Shown: piece by piece, positions 1 through 6,419 of the stretch
Layout of the letters: every line of letters starts with the position of its first letter
Position numbering within the stretch: the stretch's first letter is position 1
Assembly: GCA_964367845.1 (NCBI GenBank)
Contig: CAYIYW010000010.1
Coordinates: forward strand, 1-19,556
Source of the DNA: JAHFLV01 sp964367845
GTDB taxonomy: Bacteria > Patescibacteriota > Minisyncoccia > Phycocordibacterales > DATGWK01
Direction: 5' to 3'
DNA length: 19,556 nt
The notes under the pieces: generated by a model
The model's input: the letters and a program-made list of their open reading frames with translations, nothing else
What the model was told of the DNA's origin: nothing
Database searches by the model: none
Translations under genes and position numbers: made by a program

Positions 1-75
1 GCCGAAACCTCAAATGTTGACGCGGTTTTGGCGGGCGACATTGAGCTTTTTATTGAAGCGGAAAGGAATCTTTAG
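1..75 (+). CDS. prfB: Peptide chain release factor 2, C-terminal end (partial)
   Basis: Only the last 24 codons are in the window, ending in TAG at 73-75. The tail reads as a T-S-N-V-D-A-V-L-A-G-D segment followed by an E-L-F-I-E-A segment. This matches the usual C-terminus of RF2-type class I release factors (a D-V-x-x-V-L-x-G-D-L-x-x-F-I-E-A pattern). RF2 recognises UAA/UGA and triggers peptide release at the ribosome. The position directly before ftsE is a common arrangement in Patescibacteria, as far as I recall, and supports the call. The catalytic GGQ domain is outside the window, so RF1 (prfA) cannot be formally excluded, but the tail fits RF2 better. Confidence 0.7.
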   Translation, partial: AETSNVDAVLAGDIELFIEAERNL

Positions 76-77
76 GC

Positions 78-209
78 CACAAGAAACCGCATGACAGCGT
101 GTGCCACGAAATGAGCGCGATAAACTCTGCTGAGTTTTCGCTCCTCTCGGCCGCCTGCGCGGCCTGCAAGACTCATTTCTCAACACACGCTGTCATGCGG
201 TTTCCTGTG
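78..209. repeat. Large nested palindrome (T-shaped foldback) between prfB and ftsE
   Basis: The arms at 78-103 and 184-209 are 26 bp and complementary except for one position. Inside them a second 8-bp arm pair (108-115 and 172-179) continues the stem. The remaining interior holds two further hairpins: 117-141 (stem AAACTC/GAGTTT extended by GCGA/TCGC, loop TGCT) and 149-164 (GGCCGC, loop CTGC, GCGGCC). The whole forms a long stem carrying two side hairpins. It begins 3 bases after the prfB stop, and its right arm overlaps the ftsE extended -10. It could act as prfB terminator/mRNA stabiliser, or it could be a small mobile palindromic element. It has no T-tract like that of an ordinary intrinsic terminator. 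Confidence 0.85.
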
Positions 210-216
210 TTATAAT
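208..216 (+). promoter_or_regulatory. Extended -10 promoter of ftsE (near-leaderless)
   Basis: The sequence TGTTATAAT is a perfect extended -10 (TGn plus TATAAT), lying 10 nt before the ATG at 227. The expected start of transcription is near 223, leaving about 4 nt of leader and no room for a ribosome-binding site. No convincing -35 is visible because that region lies inside the palindrome arm. Confidence 0.65.
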
Positions 217-226
217 CTTCGCATCT

Positions 227-907
227 ATGATTCACTTTGATAAGGTCTCAAAAATTTATCCCGACAAAACAGTCGCCCTAAACGACATCACCTTCAAAAT
301 TGACCCGGCGGAATTTATCTCGGTGGTCGGCCACTCCGGCGCCGGCAAAACCACGCTCCTCAAAATGCTTCTGGCCGAAGAAAAACCCACCAAAGGCAAG
401 GTCTTTCTTGAATCCGTAAACATTCACGCTTTGCCGAGAAACGATATCCGCTCGTATCGCCGGCGGATTGGGGTGGTATTTCAGGATTTTCGTCTTTTGT
501 CCAAGAAAACCATTTATGAAAACATCGCTTTTGCCATGGAGGTCGCCGGTCACGAGGACGCCGACATTGAAGCCGACGTGCCGTATGTCCTGAAGCTTGT
601 TGATTTGGAAAATAAAATTTGGAATTATCCGGACGAGCTTTCGGGCGGGGAAAAACAACGGGTGGCGATAGCCAGAGCGATTGTCAACCAGCCGGATATC
701 GTTATCGCCGATGAACCGACCGGCAATCTTGACCCGCTCAACACCTTTGAGGTAGTCCAGATTCTTAAAAAAATTAATGACCTCGGGACGGTTGTCATTC
801 TGACCACTCACAACAAAGGAGTGGTGGATTCGGTCGGTCGGCGGGTTATTACGCTTGACCGTGGTAAAATAATCCGCGACGACCCGGAGGGTCGCTATGT
901 CTTATAA
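227..907 (+). CDS. ftsE: Cell-division ATP-binding protein FtsE
   Basis: This 226-aa ABC ATPase is the usual FtsE length. Seen in the protein: Walker A (GHSGAGKT, residues 35-42), Q-loop Q86 in VVFQDF, ABC signature LSGGEKQR (138-145), Walker B with catalytic E163 (IADEPTGNLD), and switch H195. FtsE works with the membrane protein FtsX at the septum, where ATP hydrolysis drives activation of peptidoglycan hydrolases and divisome assembly. The ATG at 227 sits just after an extended -10 element, so the mRNA is probably nearly leaderless. The 3' end overlaps ftsX by 11 bases, implying translational coupling. The conserved ftsX partner and the FtsE-type LSGGEKQRVAIARA stretch make a LolD-type identity unlikely. 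Confidence 0.95.
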   Translation: MIHFDKVSKIYPDKTVALNDITFKIDPAEFISVVGHSGAGKTTLLKMLLAEEKPTKGKVFLESVNIHALPRNDIRSYRRRIGVVFQDFRLLSKKTIYENIAFAMEVAGHEDADIEADVPYVLKLVDLENKIWNYPDELSGGEKQRVAIARAIVNQPDIVIADEPTGNLDPLNTFEVVQILKKINDLGTVVILTTHNKGVVDSVGRRVITLDRGKIIRDDPEGRYVL

Positions 908-1835
908 AATGATTACCACAAACATAAAAAGAGTTATCCGGTCCGGTTTCTTCAATTTTGTCCGCAATGGATTTGTTTCCCTGTCTTCGGTTTTGGTGAT
1001 GGTGGTAACTCTTTCGGTCATCGGCTCGCTTATTCTCGGCAGCGCGATTTTGAACACAACCCTTGATGTGCTTCGGAATAAAGTTGACCTGAATGTTTAT
1101 CTTATTCCCGGCGCGCCGGAAAAAGATATTTTAAGCATCAAGCAAACCCTTGAAACCTTGTCGGAGGTTGAAACCGTCGGCTATGTTTCCCAGGAGCAAG
1201 CTCTGGCGGAATTCACCGTCCGGCACGAAACTGACCAGCTGACCCTTCAGGCCTTGGCGGAACTTGAAGAAAATCCTCTTGGAGCCGTGCTCAATGTCAA
1301 AACCAAGGAGCCGTCGCAGTACAAAGGAATTGCCGAATTCTTGCAGGGCCGGAACATTCTTGGCAGCGCCGGCGCGCCGATAGTGGATAAGGTCAACTAT
1401 TATCAAAATAAAACCGCGATAGACAAGCTCTCAAGCATCATTGCTTCTTCGGAAAAACTTGGGCTTTTCTTGACCTTGATTCTGATTGCCGTTTCGGTTC
1501 TCATCACCTTCAATACTCTTCGTCTTGTTATATATGTTTCCCGCGAAGAGATTTCGGTCATGCGGCTTGTCGGAGCGAGCAATTTCTATGTTCGCGGGCC
1601 GTTCGTCATTACCGGCATTCTCTACGGCATTGTCTCGGGCGTTGTTACTCTCATAATTTTTTATCCTATTTTGTTTTGGCTCGGCCGATTCACGGAAAAT
1701 TTCTTTGTCGGGTTTAATCTGTTTAATTATTACACCTCAAATTTCGGCCAGCTCTTTTTGGTGATTCTCGGCTCGGGGATTATAATCGGCGCGGTTTCAA
1801 GTTTTTTAGCCGTTCGCAAATATCTAAGGACATGA
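897..1835 (+). CDS. ftsX: Cell-division protein FtsX (ABC permease-like)
   Basis: A 312-aa four-helix membrane protein with FtsX topology. It has a first transmembrane segment at about 30-53, a large extracytoplasmic domain (about 54-185), then transmembrane helices near 188-208, 236-262 and 286-306. The extracellular loop is where FtsX proteins bind hydrolase activators such as EnvC or PcsB. The motif around ISVMRLVGAS after helix 2 is typical of the FtsX permease core. The start ATG at 897 lies inside the end of ftsE (11-base overlap) and has a GGAGG ribosome-binding site at 886-890, one of the few clear ones among the housekeeping genes here. It is evidently co-transcribed and coupled with ftsE. 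The protein has an ordinary family length and no visible defect. Confidence 0.93.
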   Translation: MSYKMITTNIKRVIRSGFFNFVRNGFVSLSSVLVMVVTLSVIGSLILGSAILNTTLDVLRNKVDLNVYLIPGAPEKDILSIKQTLETLSEVETVGYVSQEQALAEFTVRHETDQLTLQALAELEENPLGAVLNVKTKEPSQYKGIAEFLQGRNILGSAGAPIVDKVNYYQNKTAIDKLSSIIASSEKLGLFLTLILIAVSVLITFNTLRLVIYVSREEISVMRLVGASNFYVRGPFVITGILYGIVSGVVTLIIFYPILFWLGRFTENFFVGFNLFNYYTSNFGQLFLVILGSGIIIGAVSSFLAVRKYLRT

Positions 1836-1857
1836 TGGTGGTAACTTAATTTAATCA

Positions 1858-3597
1858 ATGAAGAAGCGAAAATACATCTTCGTAACGGGTGGAGTGATGT
1901 CTGGAGTCGGAAAGGGAATCGCCGCTTCTTCAATCGCTCTCATTTTGAAGGCCCGAGGTCTTCAGGTAACGGCTCTCAAAATTGACCCTTACATAAATGT
2001 TGACGCCGGCACCATGAATCCGACCGAGCACGGCGAGGTCTTTGTGCTCAACGACGGCGACGAGACCGACCAGGACATGGGCAATTACGAGCGTTTTCTG
2101 GACACGACGCTCTCTCGGGTGAATTATCTGACGACTGGCCGAGTTTACTTGGAAGTTATCCGCAAAGAACGCAATCTGGAATACAAAGGCAAAAATGTGG
2201 AAGTCGTGCCCGATGTGCCGCTTGAAGTCATCGGCCGGATTGAGAAAGCCGCAGAAAATGCCGACGCCGACGTAACGGTCATAGAAATCGGCGGGACGAT
2301 AGGCGAGTATCAGAACATTATTTTTCTGGAAGCGGCCCGAATGCTCAAGTCAAAATATCCTGACGATGTGGCGATTGTTATGGTCAGCTACTTGCCGATG
2401 CCGTCAAAAATCGGCGAAATGAAAACCAAGCCGACTCAAACCGCGGCCAGAACCTTGAATAGCGTCGGTCTTCAAGCCGATGTGATTATCGCCAGAAGCG
2501 AAGTGTCGCTTGACCAAAAGCGCAAGGACAAAATCGCTCTTTTCTGCAACATCCGTCCGGAAAACATCATCGCCGCGCCGGACGTTGAAAGTATTTACGA
2601 CGTTCCGATAAATTTTGAAAAGGACCATCTCGGCGAAATTCTTTGCAAGGTTTTGAAAATTAATCACAAAAAAAGAGTTACCAATCTTTCTAAATGGTCT
2701 GATTTTGTCAGTAAAGTAAAAAAGCCCCGTGGAAAGGTCTCAATCGCCATCATCGGCAAATATTTTAATTCCGGCGACTTCGTCGTATCGGACGTTTACA
2801 TCTCGGTCATTGAGGCCCTGAAGTTTTCGGCTTTTACTCTTGGCCGCAAACCGGTTATCACGTACTTAAATTCAAAGGATTTTGAAACGGGGGAAACCGG
2901 CAAAACCGGAGTGGCTGGTAAAACCGGAACTGCCGGCAAACTCAAACTCTCGGAACTTGATAAATACGACGGCGTTTTGGTGCCCGGCGGTTTCGGCGCT
3001 ACGGGCGTTGAAGGTAAAATCAAGGCCATTGAATATGTTCGGAAGCACAAAATTCCATACTTCGGCCTCTGTTACGGCATGCAACTCGCGGTTGTGGAAT
3101 TTGCGCGGAATGTTTTGAAATGGAAGGACGCCCATACGACCGAGGTTGATTCAAAAAGTACGCATCCGGTGATAGACATTATGCCGGAACAAAAAGATAA
3201 TCTGGCGGAAAGCAAATACGGCGCGACGATGCGGCTTGGCGCGTATCCTTGCGTTTTGAAAAAAGGGACAATTGCAAGCAAGGCATATTCATTAGCGGGC
3301 GCGAAAATAGCGGGCGCGAAAATCGGAAAAAACGGCGGCAAAATTATTTCCGAGCGTCATCGTCATCGCTATGAAGTTAATCCGGATTTTATTGAGGAAA
3401 TAGAAAAAGCTGGTTTGGTTTTCTCGGGCATTTCACCTGACCGCCGGCTCATGGAAATCGCGGAATTGCCACGAAATATCCACCCGTTTTTTTTGGGCGT
3501 GCAGTTTCATCCGGAATTCTTGGCTCGGCCGTTATCGCCACACCCGTTGTTTACGGCGTTCGTGAAAGCGGCGATTGAAAAAGGGAAGGGGAAGTAA
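1858..3597 (+). CDS. pyrG: CTP synthase
   Basis: CTP synthase makes CTP from UTP, ATP and glutamine. The N-terminal synthetase domain starts with a P-loop-like GGVMSGVGKGIAASS, followed by KIDPYINVDAGTMNP and GEVFVLNDGDETDQDMG, all family signatures. The C-terminal class I glutamine amidotransferase domain has VPGGFG, nucleophile C405 (FGLCYGMQ) and the H551/E553 pair (VQFHPEF). At 579 aa it is longer than the usual 535-550. The excess is in two simple-repeat insertions: a Gly/Lys/Thr-rich one near residues 343-361, and an AGAKIAGAKIG one (about 481-492) just before ISERHRHRYEVN. Catalytic residues are intact, so the enzyme should be active. The gene lies 22 nt after ftsX with no clear SD sequence. 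Confidence 0.96.
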   Translation: MKKRKYIFVTGGVMSGVGKGIAASSIALILKARGLQVTALKIDPYINVDAGTMNPTEHGEVFVLNDGDETDQDMGNYERFLDTTLSRVNYLTTGRVYLEVIRKERNLEYKGKNVEVVPDVPLEVIGRIEKAAENADADVTVIEIGGTIGEYQNIIFLEAARMLKSKYPDDVAIVMVSYLPMPSKIGEMKTKPTQTAARTLNSVGLQADVIIARSEVSLDQKRKDKIALFCNIRPENIIAAPDVESIYDVPINFEKDHLGEILCKVLKINHKKRVTNLSKWSDFVSKVKKPRGKVSIAIIGKYFNSGDFVVSDVYISVIEALKFSAFTLGRKPVITYLNSKDFETGETGKTGVAGKTGTAGKLKLSELDKYDGVLVPGGFGATGVEGKIKAIEYVRKHKIPYFGLCYGMQLAVVEFARNVLKWKDAHTTEVDSKSTHPVIDIMPEQKDNLAESKYGATMRLGAYPCVLKKGTIASKAYSLAGAKIAGAKIGKNGGKIISERHRHRYEVNPDFIEEIEKAGLVFSGISPDRRLMEIAELPRNIHPFFLGVQFHPEFLARPLSPHPLFTAFVKAAIEKGKGK

Positions 3598-3630
3598 TTA
3601 CCCTGGCTCGTCATGGTATTCCAAGTATTC

Positions 3631-3666
3631 CAAATAATTTAAAACAGCGTACCTCGGGGTGCGCTG
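3631..3666 (-). terminator. Intrinsic terminator of the orphan gene 3674-4207
   Basis: On the minus strand a 9-bp stem (CAGCGCACC pairing with GGTACGCTG, one G-T wobble, tetraloop) at 3645-3666 is followed by TTTTAAATTATTT. It begins 7 nt after the TAA stop of the minus-strand gene. There is no T-run on the plus side, so it is unlikely to stop pyrG transcripts efficiently. Confidence 0.75.
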
Positions 3667-3673
3667 TGCAAAC

Positions 3674-4207
3674 TTACAACAAAGGAACTCTGGAATGCTG
3701 GCCATGGTCCCCAATGCGCCCTGCGCCAACTTGGCGAATTCCAATTTGTTTGTGGCTTTTGGAACAGATTCCGAAAAACGACACATCTTTCTGTCCGATG
3801 AGCATTCGGACACGCCCATGCCAGACATGCTCGCGAAGAACTATCCGGGAAACTCCCACGGCGTCTGCGGTAGTCCAGCCGATATGCCATTTCCTAACGC
3901 CTTCGTCAGGTTGGATTACCACATAGTCGCGCCATCCACCAAGTATCGGCATGTGGAAAAGAAGAACACCGCGAGAGCGAACTCGGCTTCCAATGCCATC
4001 CGCTTCCCCAATTCCTTTGCAGAACACCGTCATTTCGGCTGACAGGTGAGCAATTTGGTTATGGGTGAGAGGAGTGTTATTCCATCGGTGTGTCTGTTGC
4101 GGTAACTCTCTTGTCGTGCCAGACACGAAGTACATAATCGGAATCATCAAGACATCCGCAAAACGCGCCACCCAACTAAGAGGGCGCACATCCAGTTCGT
4201 TGCCCAT
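3674..4207 (-). CDS. Orphan hypothetical protein, 177 aa, SD-led
   Basis: I do not recognise a family. The protein is soluble, has no signal peptide, and has an N-terminal hydrophobic stretch (about 13-28, WVARFADVLMIPIMYFV) too polar to be a sure membrane segment. Its centre contains GGWRDYVVIQPDEGVRKWH and WTTADAVGVSRIVL. It is Trp/Arg/His-rich with scattered cysteines. Reality as a gene is supported by its signals: AAGGAG at 4218-4213, five bases before ATG; a TTGACA / 17 nt / TATCTT promoter upstream; and an intrinsic terminator 7 nt past the stop. It reads against its neighbours pyrG and the tRNA-endonuclease region, so it looks like an independently acquired single-gene unit. Function unknown. 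Confidence 0.75.
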   Translation of the reverse strand: MGNELDVRPLSWVARFADVLMIPIMYFVSGTTRELPQQTHRWNNTPLTHNQIAHLSAEMTVFCKGIGEADGIGSRVRSRGVLLFHMPILGGWRDYVVIQPDEGVRKWHIGWTTADAVGVSRIVLREHVWHGRVRMLIGQKDVSFFGICSKSHKQIGIRQVGAGRIGDHGQHSRVPLL

Positions 4208-4249
4208 TTCGTCTCCTTAGTTTGAGTGTTTTTTGGGAAATCTCCGTTT

Positions 4250-4278
4250 AAGATAGCATGAGTATCAATAGGTGTCAA
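4250..4278 (-). promoter_or_regulatory. Sigma70-type promoter of the orphan gene 3674-4207
   Basis: On the minus strand: -35 TTGACA (4278-4273), 17-nt spacer ending in TGC (extended -10 feature), and -10 TATCTT (4255-4250). Predicted start is near 4243, giving a leader of about 35 nt containing the SD. It is one of the best promoter matches in the window. Confidence 0.75.
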
Positions 4279-4311
4279 ATCGGGTTAGGCCGAGTTCAAA
4301 TGTTCCTTGGG

Positions 4312-4340
4312 TTGAATAAGTCCTGAATTTCTAGTAGTTT
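4312..4340 (+). promoter_or_regulatory. Possible tRNA promoter upstream of the tRNA fragment
   Basis: TTGAAT (4312-4317), 17 nt, TAGTTT (4335-4340), placed 9 nt before the tRNA-like 5' half at 4350. It may be the original promoter of a tRNA array and may still drive tRNA-Gln through the endonuclease gene. The -10 is a weak match. Confidence 0.4.
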
Positions 4341-4349
4341 GTATGAATT

Positions 4350-4371
4350 GCCGGTTCGTCTAATGGTAGGA
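4350..4371 (+). pseudogene. Truncated 5' half of a tRNA gene
   Basis: This 22-base stretch has a 7-nt acceptor 5' strand (GCCGGTT), two linker bases, and a D-arm with the invariant AATGGTAGG loop. It then breaks off just before the D-stem closes. It closely parallels the first 23 bases of the tRNA-Gln at 5116, but its acceptor strand would need AACCGGC on the 3' side. I find no such sequence before or after the endonuclease gene. I read it as a remnant of a different tRNA (Gln/Glu-like) destroyed by insertion or recombination. It is not the 5' exon of the downstream tRNA. Confidence 0.6.
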
Positions 4372-4386
4372 AAAATGTTGGATTTT

Positions 4387-4395
4387 TGATATGAT
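4387..4395 (+). promoter_or_regulatory. Extended -10 of the homing endonuclease gene
   Basis: TGATATGAT (TGn plus TATGAT) with 6 nt before the ATG at 4402. The expected transcription start falls on the A of the start codon, so the mRNA would be leaderless. Confidence 0.55.
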
Positions 4396-4401
4396 CTGGT
4401 C

Positions 4402-5100
4402 ATGAAAAAGGTTTGGAACAAGGGGTTAAATAAAAATACGCATCCTTCACTGTTAAAAACTTCGACAACGATGAGAGCGAAGAAGGTAGATAATTTTTCT
4501 GTGTGGAGGGAGAAAATGAGGGCTAGTGGAAAAATTCGAACAAATTATCCTGAATTTGATAAAAATGAGACTCTCGCAGAGCTAGTCGGTGTTGTGTTGG
4601 GTGATGGACACATTAGAAAATTTCCTCGAACTGAGGAACTTTCCATTTTTTCTAACTCAAATAACCCGGGTTTTATTAAAAGGTATGCTGGGATTGTCGA
4701 GGCAATGTTCAATAAGAAGCCGGCCATTACAAAGCATGGGAATGAAAACTGTACTCGAATTAGGATCTATCAAAAAAATATAAGTTCTCGTCTCGGAATA
4801 CCATTTAGTCCCCGGAAACCACTGAAACTTAAAATTCCACCATGGATTTTAAATAATGATAAAAATGTAGTAGGATACCTGCGTGGTTTATACGAGGCGG
4901 AAGGTAGTCATTGCATTCACGAACCGACTTATACGTACAAGGTATTTTTCACAAACAGGAACGAGTCGCTCATCAAAATCGTTTTTCGTTTAGTAGAGAG
5001 ACTCGATTTTCACCCGCACGTAAGCGGAGACGAAGTTCAGTTGTCGAAAAAAGAAGAAGTATTTCGGTTTCTGGATCTAATCCAGTTTCGGAAATATTAA
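4402..5100 (+). CDS. LAGLIDADG homing endonuclease
   Basis: A 232-aa protein with two LAGLIDADG helices: LAELVGVVLGDG (residues 58-69, acidic D68) and VVGYLRGLYEAEGS (156-169, acidic E167). It is therefore a monomeric double-motif endonuclease of about normal size. The N-terminus begins with a WNKGLNKNTHP segment and a WREKMRASGK segment, a DNA-binding leader often seen before such domains in Patescibacteria. It would cut a long specific site and spread itself by repair. It is squeezed between a broken tRNA 5' half (30 nt upstream) and an intact tRNA-Gln (15 nt downstream), leaving no room for a group I ribozyme. It is therefore free-standing in a tRNA locus rather than intron-borne. It is more AT-rich than its neighbours (many AAA, ATA, AGG codons), suggesting recent arrival. 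Both acidic residues are present, so it may be active. Confidence 0.88.
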   Translation: MKKVWNKGLNKNTHPSLLKTSTTMRAKKVDNFSVWREKMRASGKIRTNYPEFDKNETLAELVGVVLGDGHIRKFPRTEELSIFSNSNNPGFIKRYAGIVEAMFNKKPAITKHGNENCTRIRIYQKNISSRLGIPFSPRKPLKLKIPPWILNNDKNVVGYLRGLYEAEGSHCIHEPTYTYKVFFTNRNESLIKIVFRLVERLDFHPHVSGDEVQLSKKEEVFRFLDLIQFRKY

Positions 5101-5115
5101 ATAAAATTTGAATAT

Positions 5116-5189
5116 TGCGGGATCGGCTAATGGTAGGCCAATTGCCTCTGGAGCAATGAATCTTGGTTCGAATCCAGGTCCCGCAGCCA
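5116..5189 (+). tRNA. tRNA-Gln (anticodon CUG), CCA encoded
   Basis: A complete 74-nt cloverleaf: acceptor TGCGGGA/TCCCGCA, D-stem GGC/GCC with AATGGTAG loop, anticodon stem ATTGC/GCAAT, loop CTCTGGA (T33, anticodon CTG, decodes CAG), short variable region GAAT, T-arm CTTGG/CCAGG with TTCGAAT loop, discriminator G, and encoded CCA at 5187-5189. A -10-like TAAAAT lies at 5102-5107, 8 nt upstream. The next gene starts 6 nt after CCA, so tRNA 3' processing would create a nearly leaderless mRNA. Confidence 0.95.
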
Positions 5190-5195
5190 AAATCT

Positions 5196-5702
5196 ATGGA
5201 AATCAAATTAACACTCACAAATAGTTTTGGTCAGGTCTTGAATGTTGTGTATCGCGATATCAACAAAGAATCAGAACTTGAAGACAGAAAAATCAAAACT
5301 GTGCACGCATATTGCTTTCACAGCGACAAATTGGTTCTGGTCTATTCTGAAAAGAAAGGTTACTGGACTCCGCCCGGTGGCAGTGTTGAAGAGGGCGAAG
5401 ATATCCGTGGTGCGGTAAGGCGGGAGGTTAGGGAGGAGACCAACATGAATGTCATTCGTCAGTGTTTTATAGGTGTTCAAGACATCACAGAGCCGCAGGG
5501 AATTATCTCCCAAACTCGCTCGGTATGTATTGTTGAGCCTTATGGCCCTTTCACGAACGATCCAGACGGAGATATCACGGAAATTAAACTCATTGACCCG
5601 AAAGACTACAAACAATACTTTGATTGGGGAGAAATTGGTGATCATGTCATGGCGAGAGCATTGGAGCTTAAGGCGCAGATTGATCTGGAGTTGAGTAGTT
5701 GA
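5196..5702 (+). CDS. NUDIX hydrolase
   Basis: A 168-aa protein with a clear Nudix box: G62 x5 E68 x7 R76 E77 V78 x E80 E81, followed by TNM. It is preceded by a WTPPGG turn (57-62), as in enzymes hydrolysing nucleoside diphosphates linked to another group. The substrate cannot be told; house-cleaning of damaged nucleotides is typical. I take ATG at 5196, because in-frame upstream starts fall inside the tRNA. There is no ribosome-binding site, and only 6 nt separate the tRNA CCA from ATG. It is most simply expressed from the tRNA transcript after 3' cleavage as a near-leaderless message. The C-terminus is a short helix ending in LELSS. Confidence 0.88.
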   Translation: MEIKLTLTNSFGQVLNVVYRDINKESELEDRKIKTVHAYCFHSDKLVLVYSEKKGYWTPPGGSVEEGEDIRGAVRREVREETNMNVIRQCFIGVQDITEPQGIISQTRSVCIVEPYGPFTNDPDGDITEIKLIDPKDYKQYFDWGEIGDHVMARALELKAQIDLELSS

Positions 5703-5733
5703 TTCGTATTATTCCTTATCAAAACCATATTAG

Positions 5734-5742
5734 TGTTACAAT
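5734..5742 (+). promoter_or_regulatory. Extended -10 of the CYTH gene
   Basis: TGTTACAAT (TGn plus TACAAT) ends 7 nt before the ATG at 5750, predicting a leaderless transcript. It lies between the NUDIX stop and the CYTH start. Confidence 0.5.
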
Positions 5743-5749
5743 CTACTCC

Positions 5750-6346
5750 ATGGACACTGAAATAGAAGCAAAATTCCCCGATATTGAACCAAAGGATTTA
5801 CGCCGAAAGTTGAAAAAAGTTGGAGCGGTCCAAGAACATCAGGAAATATTGATGAAGCGAAAAACTTTTGATTATCCCGACAGAGGTCTTTATAAGATGG
5901 CTGGTTGGGTGCGCGTTCGGGATGAGGGAAGCAAGATAACATTGAGCTATAAACAACTCAATGACCGAACTCTTCATGGCACAAAAGAAGTAACTGTGGT
6001 CGTTGATGATTTTGACAAAACCTGCAGGTTTCTTGCAAATCTTGGACTGGACACAAAATCCTATCAGGAAACCAAAAGGGAGAAATGGAAATATGACAAC
6101 GTTGAAATAACCATAGACACATGGCCATGGGTGCCTACCTTTGCCGAATTGGAAGGTCCGACAGAAAAATCAGTCAAAAAGGTGGCAGATGAACTGGGGT
6201 TTGACTGGAATAAAGCGCTACATGGGAGCGTTGAGCCAATATATCAGATGCATTATGACTTTACCGACGCGGAGATTGACGGTTGGGAATCAATTACTTT
6301 TACGCCCCCGCCAAAATGGCTGTTGGCAAAGAAAAAACACGCTTAA
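5750..6346 (+). CDS. CYTH-domain protein (class IV adenylate cyclase / triphosphatase-like)
   Basis: A 198-aa protein starting with the CYTH signature E-x-E-x-K (E4, E6, K8 in MDTEIEAKF). Basic and acidic strands expected of the triphosphate tunnel follow (RVRDEG, LSYKQL, KEVTVVVDD, REKWKYDNVEITIDTW, FAELEG). CYTH enzymes hydrolyse inorganic or nucleoside triphosphates, thiamine triphosphate, or in the CyaB subgroup make cAMP. The sequence alone does not decide. I chose ATG 5750 because EIEAKF must be near the N-terminus and an extended -10 sits 7 nt upstream. The in-frame TTG at 5699 overlaps the NUDIX stop and adds residues not expected in the family. Confidence 0.85.
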   Translation: MDTEIEAKFPDIEPKDLRRKLKKVGAVQEHQEILMKRKTFDYPDRGLYKMAGWVRVRDEGSKITLSYKQLNDRTLHGTKEVTVVVDDFDKTCRFLANLGLDTKSYQETKREKWKYDNVEITIDTWPWVPTFAELEGPTEKSVKKVADELGFDWNKALHGSVEPIYQMHYDFTDAEIDGWESITFTPPPKWLLAKKKHA

Positions 6347-6419
6347 AACTGGTTCCAATGAGAAATGTGTGTAATTTGTCCGCAAATTCTACACGGGATA
6401 ACCAGCTCGCTTTATTTTT
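6344..6419. terminator. Possible bidirectional terminator between convergent genes
   Basis: An outer stem (CTGGTT at 6349-6354 with AACCAG at 6400-6405) encloses an inner hairpin (6369-6394: GTGTA-ATTTG with CAAAT and TACAC, 2-nt bulge). On the plus side TTTATTTTT follows after 5 nt; on the minus side TTTT follows at once. It is placed exactly between the CYTH gene and the convergent response regulator. The stems are weak, so confidence is moderate. Confidence 0.4.

Noticed and set aside
3659..4042. Plus-strand ORFs of 127 and 86 aa antisense to the orphan gene
   Set aside because: No SD or promoter supports them; the opposite strand has promoter, SD and terminator all in register.
4350..5189. 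Group I intron carrying the endonuclease inside a tRNA
   Set aside because: Only 30 nt lie before and 15 nt after the endonuclease ORF, too little for a ribozyme. The downstream tRNA is complete, and the fragment's acceptor strand does not pair with it.
5163..5195. Longer NUDIX reading frame starting at 5163
   Set aside because: The upstream start lies inside the tRNA-Gln T-arm; ATG 5196 is the first start outside the tRNA.
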